Of a stretch of 64,000 bases of DNA, positions 24,307-34,751 are shown piece after piece; positions within the stretch are counted from its first letter, which is position 1; every line of letters begins with the position of its first letter. The stretch is from assembly GCF_003591035.1 (NCBI RefSeq), contig NZ_QYUO01000001.1, positions 2,542,001 through 2,606,000 on the forward strand, given 5' to 3'. Both the position numbers and the translations under genes were made by a program. Source of the stretch: Noviherbaspirillum saxi. GTDB taxonomy: Bacteria > Pseudomonadota > Gammaproteobacteria > Burkholderiales > Burkholderiaceae_D. The notes beneath the pieces were generated by a model. That model was not told the origin of the DNA and searched no databases. It saw only the letters and a list, made by a program, of their open reading frames with translations.

Positions 24307-26433
24307 CTATTGCTTGGGCGCCGACGCATCAGGGGCCATCGGCGTGCTGACGGGCGCCGTCATTGGCGCCGGCGCATGTACGCCGGTGGCCTGGGGCGCT
24401 GTCGCCGGCAGCAAGGGAACCAGCAGCAGTGCAACGATGTTGATAATCTTGATCAACGGATTGACCGCCGGACCGGCCGTGTCCTTGTAAGGGTCGCCGA
24501 CCGTATCGCCGGTAACGGCAGCCTTGTGTGCATCGGAGCCTTTGCCGCCGTGATGGCCGTCTTCGATATATTTTTTGGCGTTGTCCCAGGCGCCGCCGCC
24601 GGTCGTCATGGAAATCGCCACGAACAGGCCGGTGATGATGGTTCCCATCAGCAGGCCGCCAAGCGCCGCCGGCCCCAACAGCATGCCGACCAGGATCGGC
24701 ACGACCACGGGCAGCAAGGAGGGAATGATCATTTCCTTGATCGCCGATGCGGTCAGCATATCGACCGCCTTGTCGTATTCCGGCTTGCCCGAGCCATCCA
24801 TGATGCCCTTGATATCGCGGAACTGCCGGCGCACTTCGATCACCACTGCGCCCGCCGCGCGGCCGACCGCTTCCATCGCCATTGCGCCGAACAGGTAGGG
24901 AATCAGGCCGCCGATGAACAGGCCAACGATGACCATGGGATTGGACAGGTCGAACGAGGTGCTCTTGCCAACCGAATCGAGCGCATGCGTATAGTCGGCG
25001 AACAGCACCAGCGCGGCAAGACCGGCCGAGCCGATCGCATAGCCTTTGGTGACAGCCTTGGTGGTATTGCCGACGGCATCGAGCGGATCGGTGATTGCAC
25101 GCACCGAAGCGGGCAGCTCCGACATTTCGGCTATGCCGCCGGCGTTGTCGGTAATCGGGCCGTAGGCGTCAAGCGCCACAATGATGCCGGCCATGGACAG
25201 CATGGCAGTCGCAGCAATGGCTACGCCGTAGAGCCCGGCCAGCCAGTAAGTCACCAGTATCGCCGCGCAGACCGCCAATACCGGATAGGCGGTAGCCTTC
25301 ATCGACACGCCCAGACCGGCGATGATGTTGGTGCCATGGCCGGTAGTGGAGGCTTCGGCGATGTGCCGTACCGGCTTGAAATCGGTGCCGGTGTAATACT
25401 CGGTGATATAGACCATCAATCCGGTCAGGACGATGCCGACCACGGCCGATCCCATCAGCGGTATACGCATCGCTTCCGGCATCACGCGCCAAGTTACGAC
25501 GGCAAAACCGATCAACGACAGGCCGGCCGCCCACCACAAGCCGGTGTACAGTGCGGACATGATTTTCCTGCCAGGCTTGGCCTTGACCATCCAGCAGCCG
25601 ACGATGGAGGCAGGAATGGATACCGCCGCCAGCAACAGTGGATACAGTACCGCTTCCATTTCCGCTCCCTTGACCACCAAGGCGCCGAGCAGCATCGTCG
25701 CAATCAGCGTGACGACATAGGTTTCGAACAGGTCGGCGGCCATGCCTGCACAGTCGCCGACATTGTCCCCGACGTTATCGGCAATGACTGCGGGGTTGCG
25801 CGGATCGTCTTCGGGAATGCCGGCTTCGACCTTACCCACCAGATCGGCACCGACATCGGCCCCCTTGGTGAAGATTCCGCCGCCAAGACGCGCGAAGATG
25901 GAGATCAGCGAAGCACCGAAACCGAGGCCGATCAAGGGTTTGAGGACGTCATGCATCGTTGTCGCGTTGCCCTGCCCCGCATTGGCGAGATACCAGTAAA
26001 ACAGTACGACGCCGAGCAGGCCGAGTCCGGCCACCAGCATGCCGGTAATCGCCCCGCCGCGAAACGCGACATCGAGCGCCTCGTTCATACCCTTGGTGGC
26101 GGCTTGCGCGGTGCGCACATTGGCGCGCACCGACACGTTCATGCCGATGAAGCCGCAGGCGCCCGACAATACCGCGCCGATGAGGAAGCCGGCAGCGGTC
26201 TTGAGTCCGAGTCCGGGAAGTATGGCGATCAGGATGAAAAGCGCGACGCCGACTATCGCAATCGTACGGTACTGTCGCCCGAGGTAAGCGGCGGCGCCCT
26301 GTTGAATCGCAAGCGCGATTTCCTGCATGCGGGCATTGCCGGCTTCCTGCTTCAGAATCCAGCTTCGGGACATCAGTCCGTAGATGACGGCAAGTACACC
26401 GCACGCTACGGCAAACCACAATCCTGCTGCCAT
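24307..26433 (-). CDS. hppA: Membrane H+-translocating pyrophosphatase (K+-independent type)
   Basis: 708 residues; ATG preceded by GGAGGAG. About 15 membrane helices. The pyrophosphate-binding block [20 protein letters not shown] is followed by [20 protein letters not shown]. The family's potassium-type positions read [10 protein letters not shown]: Lys at the first determinant and Thr at the second, the signature of K+-independent enzymes. It uses PPi hydrolysis to pump protons across the membrane. The last ~35 residues are Ala/Pro/Thr-rich ([17 protein letters not shown]), an extension beyond the core. Monocistronic. Confidence 0.96.
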   Translation of the reverse strand: MAAGLWFAVACGVLAVIYGLMSRSWILKQEAGNARMQEIALAIQQGAAAYLGRQYRTIAIVGVALFILIAILPGLGLKTAAGFLIGAVLSGACGFIGMNVSVRANVRTAQAATKGMNEALDVAFRGGAITGMLVAGLGLLGVVLFYWYLANAGQGNATTMHDVLKPLIGLGFGASLISIFARLGGGIFTKGADVGADLVGKVEAGIPEDDPRNPAVIADNVGDNVGDCAGMAADLFETYVVTLIATMLLGALVVKGAEMEAVLYPLLLAAVSIPASIVGCWMVKAKPGRKIMSALYTGLWWAAGLSLIGFAVVTWRVMPEAMRIPLMGSAVVGIVLTGLMVYITEYYTGTDFKPVRHIAEASTTGHGTNIIAGLGVSMKATAYPVLAVCAAILVTYWLAGLYGVAIAATAMLSMAGIIVALDAYGPITDNAGGIAEMSELPASVRAITDPLDAVGNTTKAVTKGYAIGSAGLAALVLFADYTHALDSVGKSTSFDLSNPMVIVGLFIGGLIPYLFGAMAMEAVGRAAGAVVIEVRRQFRDIKGIMDGSGKPEYDKAVDMLTASAIKEMIIPSLLPVVVPILVGMLLGPAALGGLLMGTIITGLFVAISMTTGGGAWDNAKKYIEDGHHGGKGSDAHKAAVTGDTVGDPYKDTAGPAVNPLIKIINIVALLLVPLLPATAPQATGVHAPAPMTAPVSTPMAPDASAPKQ

Positions 26434-26770
26434 ATCGACTCCTCCATTGTTGTTCACGACAAAGTTAAAACAACGACCACGTTCCGGAGGATCCCGGCAC
26501 TACCTTCACGCTATTCAATAGCGGTGTAGCGACTGCCGCGGTCCTGCGGATTCATGCACTGCAAAACTTTTACGCAACCTGCTGAAGCTCATCGTATCGG
26601 TAGCGACGGTCGCTGCTACCTGACAATCCTGTTCTGGTTCCTGCTATAGCTGTCCTGAGGGGACATGCATCCGAAGGGACATGCATGCTGTTTGTCGATT
26701 GGGCTCAATCGTCCCGATTAGGTTCAGCATGCGGAAAACAAAAAAGCGGACATGTGTCCGCTTTTTGTGA
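26434..26770. other. Intergenic region between hppA and adk
   Basis: 337 bases. It contains the adk terminator (26741-26766), a small hairpin AGCGAC-G-GTCGCT inside GGTAGC...GCTACC (26600-26621), a 15-base palindrome CGCTATT-C-AATAGCG near 26500, and two copies of GGGACATGCAT at 26660-26670 and 26676-26686. The upstream part should hold the hppA promoter. No gene is seen. Confidence 0.4.
26741..26766 (-). terminator. Terminator of adk
   Basis: AAAAAGCGGACA / TGTCCGCTTTTT stem with a 2-base apex (effectively a 4-base loop), symmetric T runs. It lies just beyond the adk stop and closes the exbB-adk operon. Confidence 0.9.
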
Positions 26771-27436
<666 letters not shown>

Positions 27437-27564
27437 CTAGACTGGTTTTAAATTCTTTATGGTGCGGGATACGAGTCCCAGCAAAAGCATGTTTGTATCA
27501 CGCCAACTTTTCATGAAACTTACCACAGAATCATGTTTCACCGGCAGACCGCACTCGATTTCTT

Positions 27565-28323
27565 CTATTTTCCTTGACCAAACCAAGCCCGCACGCGGGC
27601 CAGGTCTTCGGGCGTATCGACGCCCGCCGCAGGTGGTCCAGAGGTCACATGGACGGCAATCGGAAACCCGTGCCACAGCACACGCAACTGCTCCAGCGCC
27701 TCGACCTGCTCCAGCGGCGATATCGCGAGCCGCGGATAGCCCTGGAGGAATGCATTGCGAAAGGCATACAAACCGATATGGCGCAACGGCTGGTACCCGG
27801 AAGGCATGGTTTCGCGCGATTGCGCGAATCCGTCACGGTGCCAGGGAATGGTCGCCCGTGAGAAATACAAAGCCCTGCCGTTCTTGTCGAGTACGACCTT
27901 TACCACGTTGGGATTGAAGGCGTCTGCAGCATCCTGTATCGGATGCGCGGCGGTCGCCATTGGCACATCGGCGCTGATCAGCGCTCCGGTCGCGGCGATC
28001 AATTCAGGAGAAATCAGCGGTTCGTCGCCCTGCACATTGACGATGACAGCGTCGTCAGGCAACCCCATCGCGGCCGCCACTTCGGCAATCCGATCGGTGC
28101 CCGAGGGATGGTCGGCTCGCGTCATGTACACCTCGACACCATGCGCGGTGCAGGCCGCCATGATATCGACATGGTCGGTCGCAACGGCTACCCGTGCCGC
28201 CCCGGACTGCATGGCCCGCTCGGCCACGCGCACCACCATGGGCTTGCCGCCGATATCGGCGAGCGGCTTGTTGGGCAGGCGGGTGGACGCCAGACGCGCC
28301 GGGATAATGACGGTAAATGGCAT
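27565..28323 (-). CDS. kdsB: 3-deoxy-manno-octulosonate cytidylyltransferase
   Basis: 252 residues. N-terminal nucleotide site [20 protein letters not shown], then [12 protein letters not shown], and the metal/CTP residues in [12 protein letters not shown]. Activates Kdo with CTP to form CMP-Kdo for lipopolysaccharide inner core. Downstream of the Trm112-like gene in the LPS-linked operon. Confidence 0.97.
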   Translation of the reverse strand: MPFTVIIPARLASTRLPNKPLADIGGKPMVVRVAERAMQSGAARVAVATDHVDIMAACTAHGVEVYMTRADHPSGTDRIAEVAAAMGLPDDAVIVNVQGDEPLISPELIAATGALISADVPMATAAHPIQDAADAFNPNVVKVVLDKNGRALYFSRATIPWHRDGFAQSRETMPSGYQPLRHIGLYAFRNAFLQGYPRLAISPLEQVEALEQLRVLWHGFPIAVHVTSGPPAAGVDTPEDLARVRAWFGQGK

Positions 28324-28415
28324 GACAGTGTTTTACTAATAGGCAGAGTGATCGGCGCCGCAGCGTAGCGGCAGAAGTCGACGTCTCAAGACGGTCGACT
28401 GCCGTAAGTGAGGCT

Positions 28416-28604
28416 TCAGGAGTCGGCCGGCGTGCGGGGGGCGTTCAGGTCGCGCGCTTCGTCGGCCCACATGATCGGAATACCGTCGCGGATCGCGTAG
28501 GCCAGCTTGTCCGGATTGCAGATCAGTTCCTGCGCGGCCTTGTCGTACTCAAGAGGCCCCTTGCAGAGCGGGCAAACCAGGATATCAAGCAGTCGGGCGT
28601 CCAC
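28416..28604 (-). CDS. Trm112-like zinc-ribbon protein (YcaR family)
   Basis: 62 residues from a GTG preceded by GGAG at 7 bases. [18 protein letters not shown] has the CPxCK knuckle of Trm112/UPF0434 proteins; the second cysteine pair is reduced to a single Cys ([13 protein letters not shown]). In eukaryotes and archaea Trm112 activates methyltransferases; the bacterial form is uncharacterised but consistently found between lpxK and kdsB. It overlaps lpxK by 20 bases. Confidence 0.92.
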   Translation of the reverse strand: MDARLLDILVCPLCKGPLEYDKAAQELICNPDKLAYAIRDGIPIMWADEARDLNAPRTPADS

Positions 28605-29601
28605 GACATTTCTCCACTATTCGTTTTGCGAGCGCGCTGTCGATGCGCGCTGTCACAGGCACGACCCACAGCCGCGGGTCGGTTTTCATCGTATCAATCT
28701 GCGTACATTTTACTGCATCCTTCTCGGTGATCAGGATGATATCGGCGGGCAGGCGCGCAAACGGGTTGTCGGCGTAATCATAATGATCCGGCAAAGGCAG
28801 CGGTTCTATCGTCAGCCCAGCCTTTTTCAGCATGCCGAAAAAGCGGGCCGGATTACCGATTCCGGCCGCGGCGACAATGCGCGGCGCCCTGATATTGCCG
28901 AGCGGGATGGCATGCCCACGGTCGGACAGTCGCTCCGCGACCTCGCCGGACAGTTGCATGCGATATGCCGGCGGCAGAACAAGCGGCGGCAGATGAGCGG
29001 CATTGACCACGGTGAAATCGCGCGGACGCGCCGCCGGTTCGCGCAGCGGGCCGGCCGGCAGCATCCAGCCATTGCCATCGCCACGCTCGTCGCACATAAC
29101 GATTTCCACGTCGCGCTCTAGCGCGTAATGCTGCAAACCGTCGTCCGACACGATCACATCGACCGCCGGATGCGCGGCAAGCAGCGCCTGGGCGACCGCG
29201 ACCCGGTCACGTCCGATCATGACCGGACATCCGGCGCGTGCGGCAATCAGGGCCGGTTCGTCGCCTACCTGTGCCGGCCTGGCGTCAGGTCCGACCTCGA
29301 CCGGAAGTGCATTTTTGCCGCCGTATCCGCGCGAAATGACGCCGGGAGAAAAGCCTGCCGCACGTAGTTGTTCAATCAGCCAGATCGTGAATGGCGTTTT
29401 CCCGGTGCCGCCGACGAATACATTGCCAACGATAATTACCGGCACCGGCAGGCGGGTGCTGCGCAACCAGCCCGCACGATAGAGTGCGCGACGGAGCGAC
29501 ACCAGTAGCCGAAACAGCAGCGAAACCGGAAACAGCAGGCAGGCAAGAGGCCCGCGCCGACGCCAGGCGCGAGCGAGGACGGATTCCGCCGGCGACGTCA
29601 T
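28585..29601 (-). CDS. lpxK: Tetraacyldisaccharide 4'-kinase LpxK
   Basis: 338 residues. One N-terminal membrane anchor ([20 protein letters not shown]), Walker [14 protein letters not shown] and [11 protein letters not shown]. Phosphorylates the 4' position of the lipid A disaccharide at the inner membrane, using ATP. Its start overlaps exbD by 4 bases and its end overlaps the Trm112-like gene, so translation is coupled. Confidence 0.96.
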   Translation of the reverse strand: MTSPAESVLARAWRRRGPLACLLFPVSLLFRLLVSLRRALYRAGWLRSTRLPVPVIIVGNVFVGGTGKTPFTIWLIEQLRAAGFSPGVISRGYGGKNALPVEVGPDARPAQVGDEPALIAARAGCPVMIGRDRVAVAQALLAAHPAVDVIVSDDGLQHYALERDVEIVMCDERGDGNGWMLPAGPLREPAARPRDFTVVNAAHLPPLVLPPAYRMQLSGEVAERLSDRGHAIPLGNIRAPRIVAAAGIGNPARFFGMLKKAGLTIEPLPLPDHYDYADNPFARLPADIILITEKDAVKCTQIDTMKTDPRLWVVPVTARIDSALAKRIVEKCRGRPTA

Positions 29602-30032
29602 TTCTTGCCGCTGGCTTGGGCGGCAAACGTGACCCTGTCAAAACCGGCAAGGCGCGCCGCCTCAAGGACATTGATGACCGACTGGTGCGCGGCGGTCGCA
29701 TCGGCATTGATGATGATGACCGGATCCTTCTTCGACTGGCCGCCTGCGCCCGCGGCGTTTTTGAGTTCTTCGGCCAGCCCGGCGGCGTCTCGCGCGGCGA
29801 CCTTGGCATTATCGACGGCGTAATGGCCTTGCGCATCCACACCCACGTTGATTTCTTGCGGTTGTTCCATTGCCTTTTCAGCATCTGCAGTGGGCAATGT
29901 GATTTGCAGCGCGGTGAATTTGCTGTAAGTCGTCGTCACCATGAGGAAGATCAGGATGACGAGCAGCACGTCGATGAAGGGAATCAGGTTAATCTCGGGA
30001 TCTTCCCTGCCCTTGCCTTTGCGGAAATTCAT
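29598..30032 (-). CDS. exbD: ExbD/TolR-type biopolymer transport protein
   Basis: 144 residues. A single N-terminal membrane helix holds the proton-conducting Asp (LIPFIDVLLVILIFLMVTT), preceded by the basic cytoplasmic MNFRKGKGREDPEINL. The remaining periplasmic part is typical ExbD. Works with ExbB to energise TonB. Nine bases after exbB. Linkage to lpxK is the betaproteobacterial arrangement; no tonB is in the window. Confidence 0.92.
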   Translation of the reverse strand: MNFRKGKGREDPEINLIPFIDVLLVILIFLMVTTTYSKFTALQITLPTADAEKAMEQPQEINVGVDAQGHYAVDNAKVAARDAAGLAEELKNAAGAGGQSKKDPVIIINADATAAHQSVINVLEAARLAGFDRVTFAAQASGKK

Positions 30033-30041
30033 GGCGCGGCC

Positions 30042-30647
30042 TTATTTGCGGTTGCCGTGGACAATGTCGACAAATTTGACGGCCTGCTGTTCCATATCGA
30101 CGATGAAGCTGTCGACCAATGCGCGGAAGTGGCGATAGAAAACCAGGGTCGGCATTGCAATCGCCAGCCCGAAACCGGTGTTGTACAAGGCAACCGAGAT
30201 GCCGTGCGCCAGTTGCGCCGGATTGGCGCCGCCGGCGTTCTGGGAACCGAAAATCTCGATCATGCCAACGACGGTGCCAAACAGGCCCATCAATGGTGCC
30301 AGCGTCGCGATGGTGCCGAGCGTGGTAAGAAAGCGCTCGAGCTGATGCGCGGTGCCGCGGCCAGCTTCCTCTATGGTTTCCTTCATCACGTCGCGCGGCG
30401 CATCGACATTGCGCAGACCTGCGGCCAGCACACGGCCCAGCGGCGAATTCTGCTCCAGGTTGGTGATGACTTCCGGCCCGATCTTGCCATTGTGATAAAC
30501 CCGAATGACATCGTCCAGCAGGTTGATGGGCAGAATGCGGCTGCGGCGCAGGTACAATACGCGCTCGATGATCAATGCCAGTCCGATAACGGAAGCGATC
30601 AGCAGCGGCCAGATCGGCCAGCCGGCAGCTTGAATAATGGCGAGCAA
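30042..30647 (-). CDS. exbB: MotA/TolQ/ExbB proton-channel protein
   Basis: 201 residues. Three membrane helices: the N-terminal one (WPLLIASVIGLALIIERVLY), and the GTIATLAPLMGLFGTVVGMI and ALYNTGFGLAIAMPTLVFYR region. The conserved TLAPLMGLFGTVVGM is the family hallmark. Forms the proton channel with ExbD. First gene of the operon ending at adk. Confidence 0.93.
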   Translation of the reverse strand: MLAIIQAAGWPIWPLLIASVIGLALIIERVLYLRRSRILPINLLDDVIRVYHNGKIGPEVITNLEQNSPLGRVLAAGLRNVDAPRDVMKETIEEAGRGTAHQLERFLTTLGTIATLAPLMGLFGTVVGMIEIFGSQNAGGANPAQLAHGISVALYNTGFGLAIAMPTLVFYRHFRALVDSFIVDMEQQAVKFVDIVHGNRK

Positions 30648-30958
30648 AACAGGCTCCTTGGGTTCATTTCAGTCGGATGCAGAATGTATCGTGTTGAGCC
30701 GATGTGAGCAAGACCGGGACGCCTGTGCATCCTGGCGACTTGTTAAGCGTGCTTGTGGATAACTTTGTGGGCAACACGCCGAGAATGAAGAAAAGTGGTT
30801 GATTTTTAAGGCTTTTTGATTTCTGCCCGGAAAGTAAGCATCTTTTGGCATTTCATATAAATCAAGGGCTTACGCCACTTCAAAGTTGATTGTAACCAAC
30901 TGTGACAGCCAAATGACTCTGTGGTGCGCCTGTGGACAGGTGCCCTTTAGGAACCTGC
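30648..30958. other. Divergent exbB-xseA promoter region
   Basis: 311 bases of AT-rich DNA upstream of both genes. It includes a perfect DnaA-box complement TGTGGATAA at 30754-30762. No gene or other strong signal is seen. Confidence 0.4.
30754..30762 (-). promoter_or_regulatory. DnaA-box consensus upstream of exbB
   Basis: TGTGGATAA on the plus strand (TTATCCACA complement), 107 bases upstream of exbB. A single box; DnaA control is possible but unsupported. Confidence 0.25.
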
Positions 30959-32320
30959 ATGAACATTGATGCCTTGAATGAAGATACCCCTGCAGCGCCT
31001 CCAGTGCTGACCGTCTCGGCCCTGAACCAGGCAGTGGCGCGCATGCTCGAACGAAGCTTTCCGCTGGCCTGGATATCGGGTGAAATTTCGAACTTCACGC
31101 GCGCCGCGTCCGGTCATTGGTACTTCACCCTCAAGGATGAATCGGCCCAGGTACGCGCGGTCATGTTCCGTGGACGCGCCCAGTACGCGGGCTTTATGCC
31201 GCGCGAGGGCGACAAGGTCGAAGTGCGCGCATTGGTCACTTTGTATGCCCCGCGCGGCGATTACCAGCTGAACGTGGAAGCAATCCGTCGTGCCGGCGTG
31301 GGCAATCTCTATGAAGCCTTTTTACGTCTCAAGGAAAAGCTGAATGCAGAAGGCTTGTTCGATCCCGCCCGCAAGCGCCCGCTCGCCCTGTTTGCGCGCA
31401 CGATAGGCATCGTGACCAGCCCGCAGGCTGCCGCCTTGCGCGACATTCTGACCACCTTCCGACGCCGGGCACCCCATGTCAGCGTTATTCTTTACCCAAC
31501 CCCGGTCCAGGGTGAAGGAGCCGCGCAAAAGATTGCGCAGGCAATTGACACCGCTTCCGCGCGCGCCGAAGTCGATACCCTGCTGGTCTGCCGCGGCGGC
31601 GGCAGTATCGAGGATCTGTGGTCATTCAACGAGGAAGTCGTCGCCCGGGCGATCGCGAACTGCGCGATGCCGGTCATTGCGGGCGTCGGTCACGAAACCG
31701 ATTTTACGATCGCCGATTTTGTCGCCGACCTGCGCGCGCCGACTCCGACCGCTGCGGCTGAAATGGCAGCCGCGCCGCGCGCCGACTGGCTGGCCGTGCT
31801 CGAAACACATGCCGACGACCTGACTCGCACGCTGCGGCGCCATCTCGCCGACACTTCGCAGACACTGGACTGGCTATCGCACCGGCTGATCAGTCCAGCC
31901 GCACATATTTCGCACGAACGGCTCAGATTGCAGGCTTTGCAAACCCGTCTTGCCCACGCGACCGACACGCCGCTGCGCCAGGCACGTTTCGCGGTTAGCC
32001 AGTTGCAAACTCGGTTGCATGCGCAATTGCCCAAGACCGCAAACCTGCGCGCGAAAATCGATGGCAATGCGCGGCGCCTGGCCACGCGCATGACCACCCT
32101 GTCCGCAAACAAGCGACAAACGCTTGCGGCGCAGCATGCACAGCTCGAGTTGCTTAATCCACAACGTACGCTGGAACGGGGTTATGCGATGGTGGTCGAC
32201 CCGAAAGGCCGGATCATCCGGTCGCCCGACGACCTGCACCCACGCGAAACCGTCACCATCCGCCTGGCAAAAGGCGCGGCCGAAGTGGGAATCGCCAGCG
32301 TACAACCCACGCTCGATTGA
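30959..32320 (+). CDS. xseA: Exodeoxyribonuclease VII large subunit
   Basis: 453 residues from the ATG with AGGAA five bases upstream. N-terminal OB-fold ([28 protein letters not shown]), then the catalytic domain with [34 protein letters not shown] and [23 protein letters not shown]-terminal long helices bind the small subunit. Degrades single-stranded DNA during repair. xseB is not adjacent. Confidence 0.97.
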   Translation: MNIDALNEDTPAAPPVLTVSALNQAVARMLERSFPLAWISGEISNFTRAASGHWYFTLKDESAQVRAVMFRGRAQYAGFMPREGDKVEVRALVTLYAPRGDYQLNVEAIRRAGVGNLYEAFLRLKEKLNAEGLFDPARKRPLALFARTIGIVTSPQAAALRDILTTFRRRAPHVSVILYPTPVQGEGAAQKIAQAIDTASARAEVDTLLVCRGGGSIEDLWSFNEEVVARAIANCAMPVIAGVGHETDFTIADFVADLRAPTPTAAAEMAAAPRADWLAVLETHADDLTRTLRRHLADTSQTLDWLSHRLISPAAHISHERLRLQALQTRLAHATDTPLRQARFAVSQLQTRLHAQLPKTANLRAKIDGNARRLATRMTTLSANKRQTLAAQHAQLELLNPQRTLERGYAMVVDPKGRIIRSPDDLHPRETVTIRLAKGAAEVGIASVQPTLD

Positions 32321-32447
32321 TACATTTGCCCAAGGCCGGCTGCAATACTTGGAATAGCATGGCGGGCATGCAGGCTCGCCACTTCCGACATACAATTGAG
32401 CTCTTTCAAAAACAACATCAACCGCCCGAAGAAAGAAAGGAAGCCAA

Positions 32448-33026
32448 ATGGAACATACACTGCCACCTTTGCCCTATGCGATGGATGCACTGCAGCCGCA
32501 CATCTCCAAGGAAACCCTGGAATATCACTATGGCAAGCATCATCAGACCTATGTGACCAACCTGAACAACCTGATCAAGGGCACTGAGTTTGAAAACGCT
32601 TCCCTCGAAGACATCGTCAAGAAGTCCTCGGGGGGCGTATTCAACAATTCCGCCCAGGTCTGGAACCACACCTTCTTCTGGAACTGCATGAAGCCAAACG
32701 GCGGCGGCGCTCCGAGCGGCGCGGTCGCGGACGCGATCAATGCCAAATGGGGTTCCTTCGACAAGTTCAAGGAAGAATTCACCAAGTCCTGCGTGACCAA
32801 CTTCGGTTCCGGCTGGACATGGCTGGTCAAGAAAGCCGACGGCTCGGTCGACATCGTCAACACCTCGAATGCCGGCACACCGCTGACTACTTCCGACAAG
32901 CCGCTGCTGACCTGCGACGTGTGGGAACACGCGTATTACATCGATTACCGCAATGCCCGTCCGAAGTTCGTCGAGGCATTCTGGAATCTGGTGAACTGGG
33001 ATTTTGTTGGAAAGAACTTTGCCTGA
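32448..33026 (+). CDS. sodB: Iron superoxide dismutase
   Basis: 192 residues. Metal ligands are visible in order: His in [11 protein letters not shown], His in [12 protein letters not shown], and Asp/His in [12 protein letters not shown]. The Fe-type residues FFWNCMKP and the length match proteobacterial SodB, a cytosolic dimer. Good AGGAAG upstream. Terminator at 33055-33084. Confidence 0.96.
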   Translation: MEHTLPPLPYAMDALQPHISKETLEYHYGKHHQTYVTNLNNLIKGTEFENASLEDIVKKSSGGVFNNSAQVWNHTFFWNCMKPNGGGAPSGAVADAINAKWGSFDKFKEEFTKSCVTNFGSGWTWLVKKADGSVDIVNTSNAGTPLTTSDKPLLTCDVWEHAYYIDYRNARPKFVEAFWNLVNWDFVGKNFA

Positions 33027-33054
33027 TCCGGCATCGTTTTCCACACAGATCCGA

Positions 33055-33084
33055 TAAAGCCCGCAATGCGGGCTTTATTTTTTT
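33055..33084 (+). terminator. sodB terminator
   Basis: TAAAGCCCGC / GCGGGCTTTA, a 10-bp perfect stem with a 3-base loop and seven Ts. Confidence 0.93.
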
Positions 33085-33354
33085 CATGATGCCCGTCAGA
33101 TCGAGCCTTTCAACGATAGGCCGTAGCTCCCCCTTCACCCCATCCTGCAACCGGCTCCGCGGCATTCCTGTACCCGTATGGCAACGAATACCTCTGGAAC
33201 GGATGTTGCAACATGCTTCAGCAAATTCCGCACTATGGGAACGGACGCTCTACCGTCGCGGCGTTGCGCCGCCCATCTCCAGGTTGACCGACTGCGGACG
33301 GTAAAAAATACAAGCGGCACAAGCCTGCAGGATCGTTTTTAAGGAGCATTACAT
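33085..33354. other. Region upstream of the Pro-rich gene
   Basis: 270 bases without a gene. TTGACC near 33283 followed by AT-rich sequence 17 bases later may be the promoter of the next gene. The palindrome GTTGCAAC occurs near 33203. Confidence 0.3.
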
Positions 33355-33582
33355 ATGACCATCGACAATCAAGAACCGAATCCCCCGCACTCTCCGCCCG
33401 AGATTCCAGTCACGCCAAATCCGGTTCCCGAAATTCCGCCCGTCACCCAGCCGGAACCGGAAGTCGCGCCTCCACTGGATCCGATCGCACCTCCCGGTCC
33501 GCAAGGTCCCGAGATCGTGCCCGATCCTTCGCCTCCGGAATTTCCATCAACCGTAGGGCAGGTTACCGCATTGTGGGAATAG
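33355..33582 (+). CDS. Pro/Glu-rich low-complexity protein
   Basis: 75 residues, AAGGAG upstream. More than a third of the residues are Pro, with repeated PEIP, PEPE and PPxxP units (PPEIPVTPNPVPEIPP), plus acidic residues, and it ends in VGQVTALWE. No signal peptide. Such sequences form extended polyproline helices; short Pro-rich proteins of this type are found in Burkholderiales with no known role. Monocistronic. Confidence 0.55.
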   Translation: MTIDNQEPNPPHSPPEIPVTPNPVPEIPPVTQPEPEVAPPLDPIAPPGPQGPEIVPDPSPPEFPSTVGQVTALWE

Positions 33583-33660
33583 CACGTTTACCAGAAACGC
33601 TTGCACGCAAATAGCTTGGCATGGGCTGTCGCTTCGTTGCCATAGGCACAAAGCCCCAAC

Positions 33661-34623
33661 TTACTTGCTTTTACGCGCCCGGTTCAGTCTCGCCGCATCA
33701 CGGTGAAATGCCTCCAGTTGCTGACGCACCACCTGCTGGCCGTTTTCGATCACAAAATCCTGGAATGCGGCGGCCACCGTGGGAATGGCCTTGTCGGTCA
33801 GGTGCATGACATACCAGTCCGCTTCCACCGGGTTCTCCGGCATCGGCAGCATGCGCGCGAGGCCTGCTTCGAATTCCAACGTACAGGCATGCACCGACAG
33901 GAAGGCGACGCCAAGCCCTGCCACCACCATACGCTTGATCGCTTCATTGCTCGACAATTCGGATCCGATGCGTAACGGATAAGCGGCCTCCTTGAACAGG
34001 CGCTCGACCGCGGTACGCGTGCCCGATCCGCGCTCGCGCACCAGCAGATTGGCGTCCATGATATCGGCCAGGGAGACACGCTTCTTTTTCATCAGCGGAT
34101 GATCGGGACTGGCGATGAAGGCCATCGGATGACGCGCAAAGCGTGCAGCGTTCGTGCGCAACTCGCGCGGCGGCGTGCCCATGATTGCGAGATCGATTTC
34201 ATGCTTGGTAAGCATGCTGACAATTTCATTGCGATTACCCACTTGCAGCTTGATACGCACGCCCGGCCGCGCCGTGGTGAACTGCACCAGCATCGGCGGC
34301 AACAGATATTCCGCGGTAGTGATCGCACCGATACGCAAGGTGCCGCTGATCACGCCTTTCAATGCGGCGACTTCATCGGCGGCTTCCTGCCACAGCCGCA
34401 ATATCCTGTCGGCAAAATCCACCATGACTTCGCCAGCCGCCGTGAGCTGAATACCGCGTCCTACCTTGCGGGTCAGCGGCGTGCCGGCGGCTTCTTCCAG
34501 CATGCGCAACTGCAACGACACCGCCGGCTGTGTCACATGCAATGCCTCGGCCGCACGTGAAACGCTTTCGTGTCGCGAAACAAGTAGCAGTGCTTCGAGC
34601 TGTTTGAAGCTCGCTGGATTCAT
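33661..34623 (-). CDS. LysR-type transcriptional regulator (CbbR-like)
   Basis: 320 residues. N-terminal helix-turn-helix KQLEALLLVSRHESVSRAAE, then ALHVTQPAVSLQLRMLEE, followed by a LysR substrate-binding domain (SGTLRIGAITTAEYLLPPML, GNRNEIVSMLTKHEIDLAIMG). The pattern resembles CbbR, the regulator of carbon-fixation and related genes. It is transcribed divergently from the HAD-fold gene with 128 bases between starts, and the AT-rich gap holds AAAAATTAATTTTT (34649-34662), a plausible operator. Confidence 0.88.
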   Translation of the reverse strand: MNPASFKQLEALLLVSRHESVSRAAEALHVTQPAVSLQLRMLEEAAGTPLTRKVGRGIQLTAAGEVMVDFADRILRLWQEAADEVAALKGVISGTLRIGAITTAEYLLPPMLVQFTTARPGVRIKLQVGNRNEIVSMLTKHEIDLAIMGTPPRELRTNAARFARHPMAFIASPDHPLMKKKRVSLADIMDANLLVRERGSGTRTAVERLFKEAAYPLRIGSELSSNEAIKRMVVAGLGVAFLSVHACTLEFEAGLARMLPMPENPVEADWYVMHLTDKAIPTVAAAFQDFVIENGQQVVRQQLEAFHRDAARLNRARKSK

Positions 34624-34648
34624 ATCGTTTTCCTTATCAATTATCTAT

Positions 34649-34662
34649 AAAAATTAATTTTT
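34649..34662. promoter_or_regulatory. AT-rich palindrome between lysR and the HAD-fold gene
   Basis: AAAAATTAATTTTT is a perfect 14-base palindrome in the 128-base divergent promoter region. LysR regulators bind AT-rich interrupted palindromes, so it could be the operator, by inference only. Confidence 0.3.
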
Positions 34663-34751
34663 CTTTTCAATGGCTTACGCTTATATTAACAGCGTACACG
34701 ATATATCCAACTAACCGATGCCCTTGCGGCAACTCATTCAGGCGATAACTC

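Noticed and set aside
24292..26529. 745-codon open frame on the plus strand opposite hppA
   Set aside because: It mirrors the high-GC hppA gene and encodes a His/Arg/Gln/Asp-rich composition without domains, typical of an antisense shadow frame.
26659..26686. Two GGGACATGCAT copies near adk
   Set aside because: Only two short copies; they look like a chance duplication and lie in the leftover DNA beyond the adk terminator.
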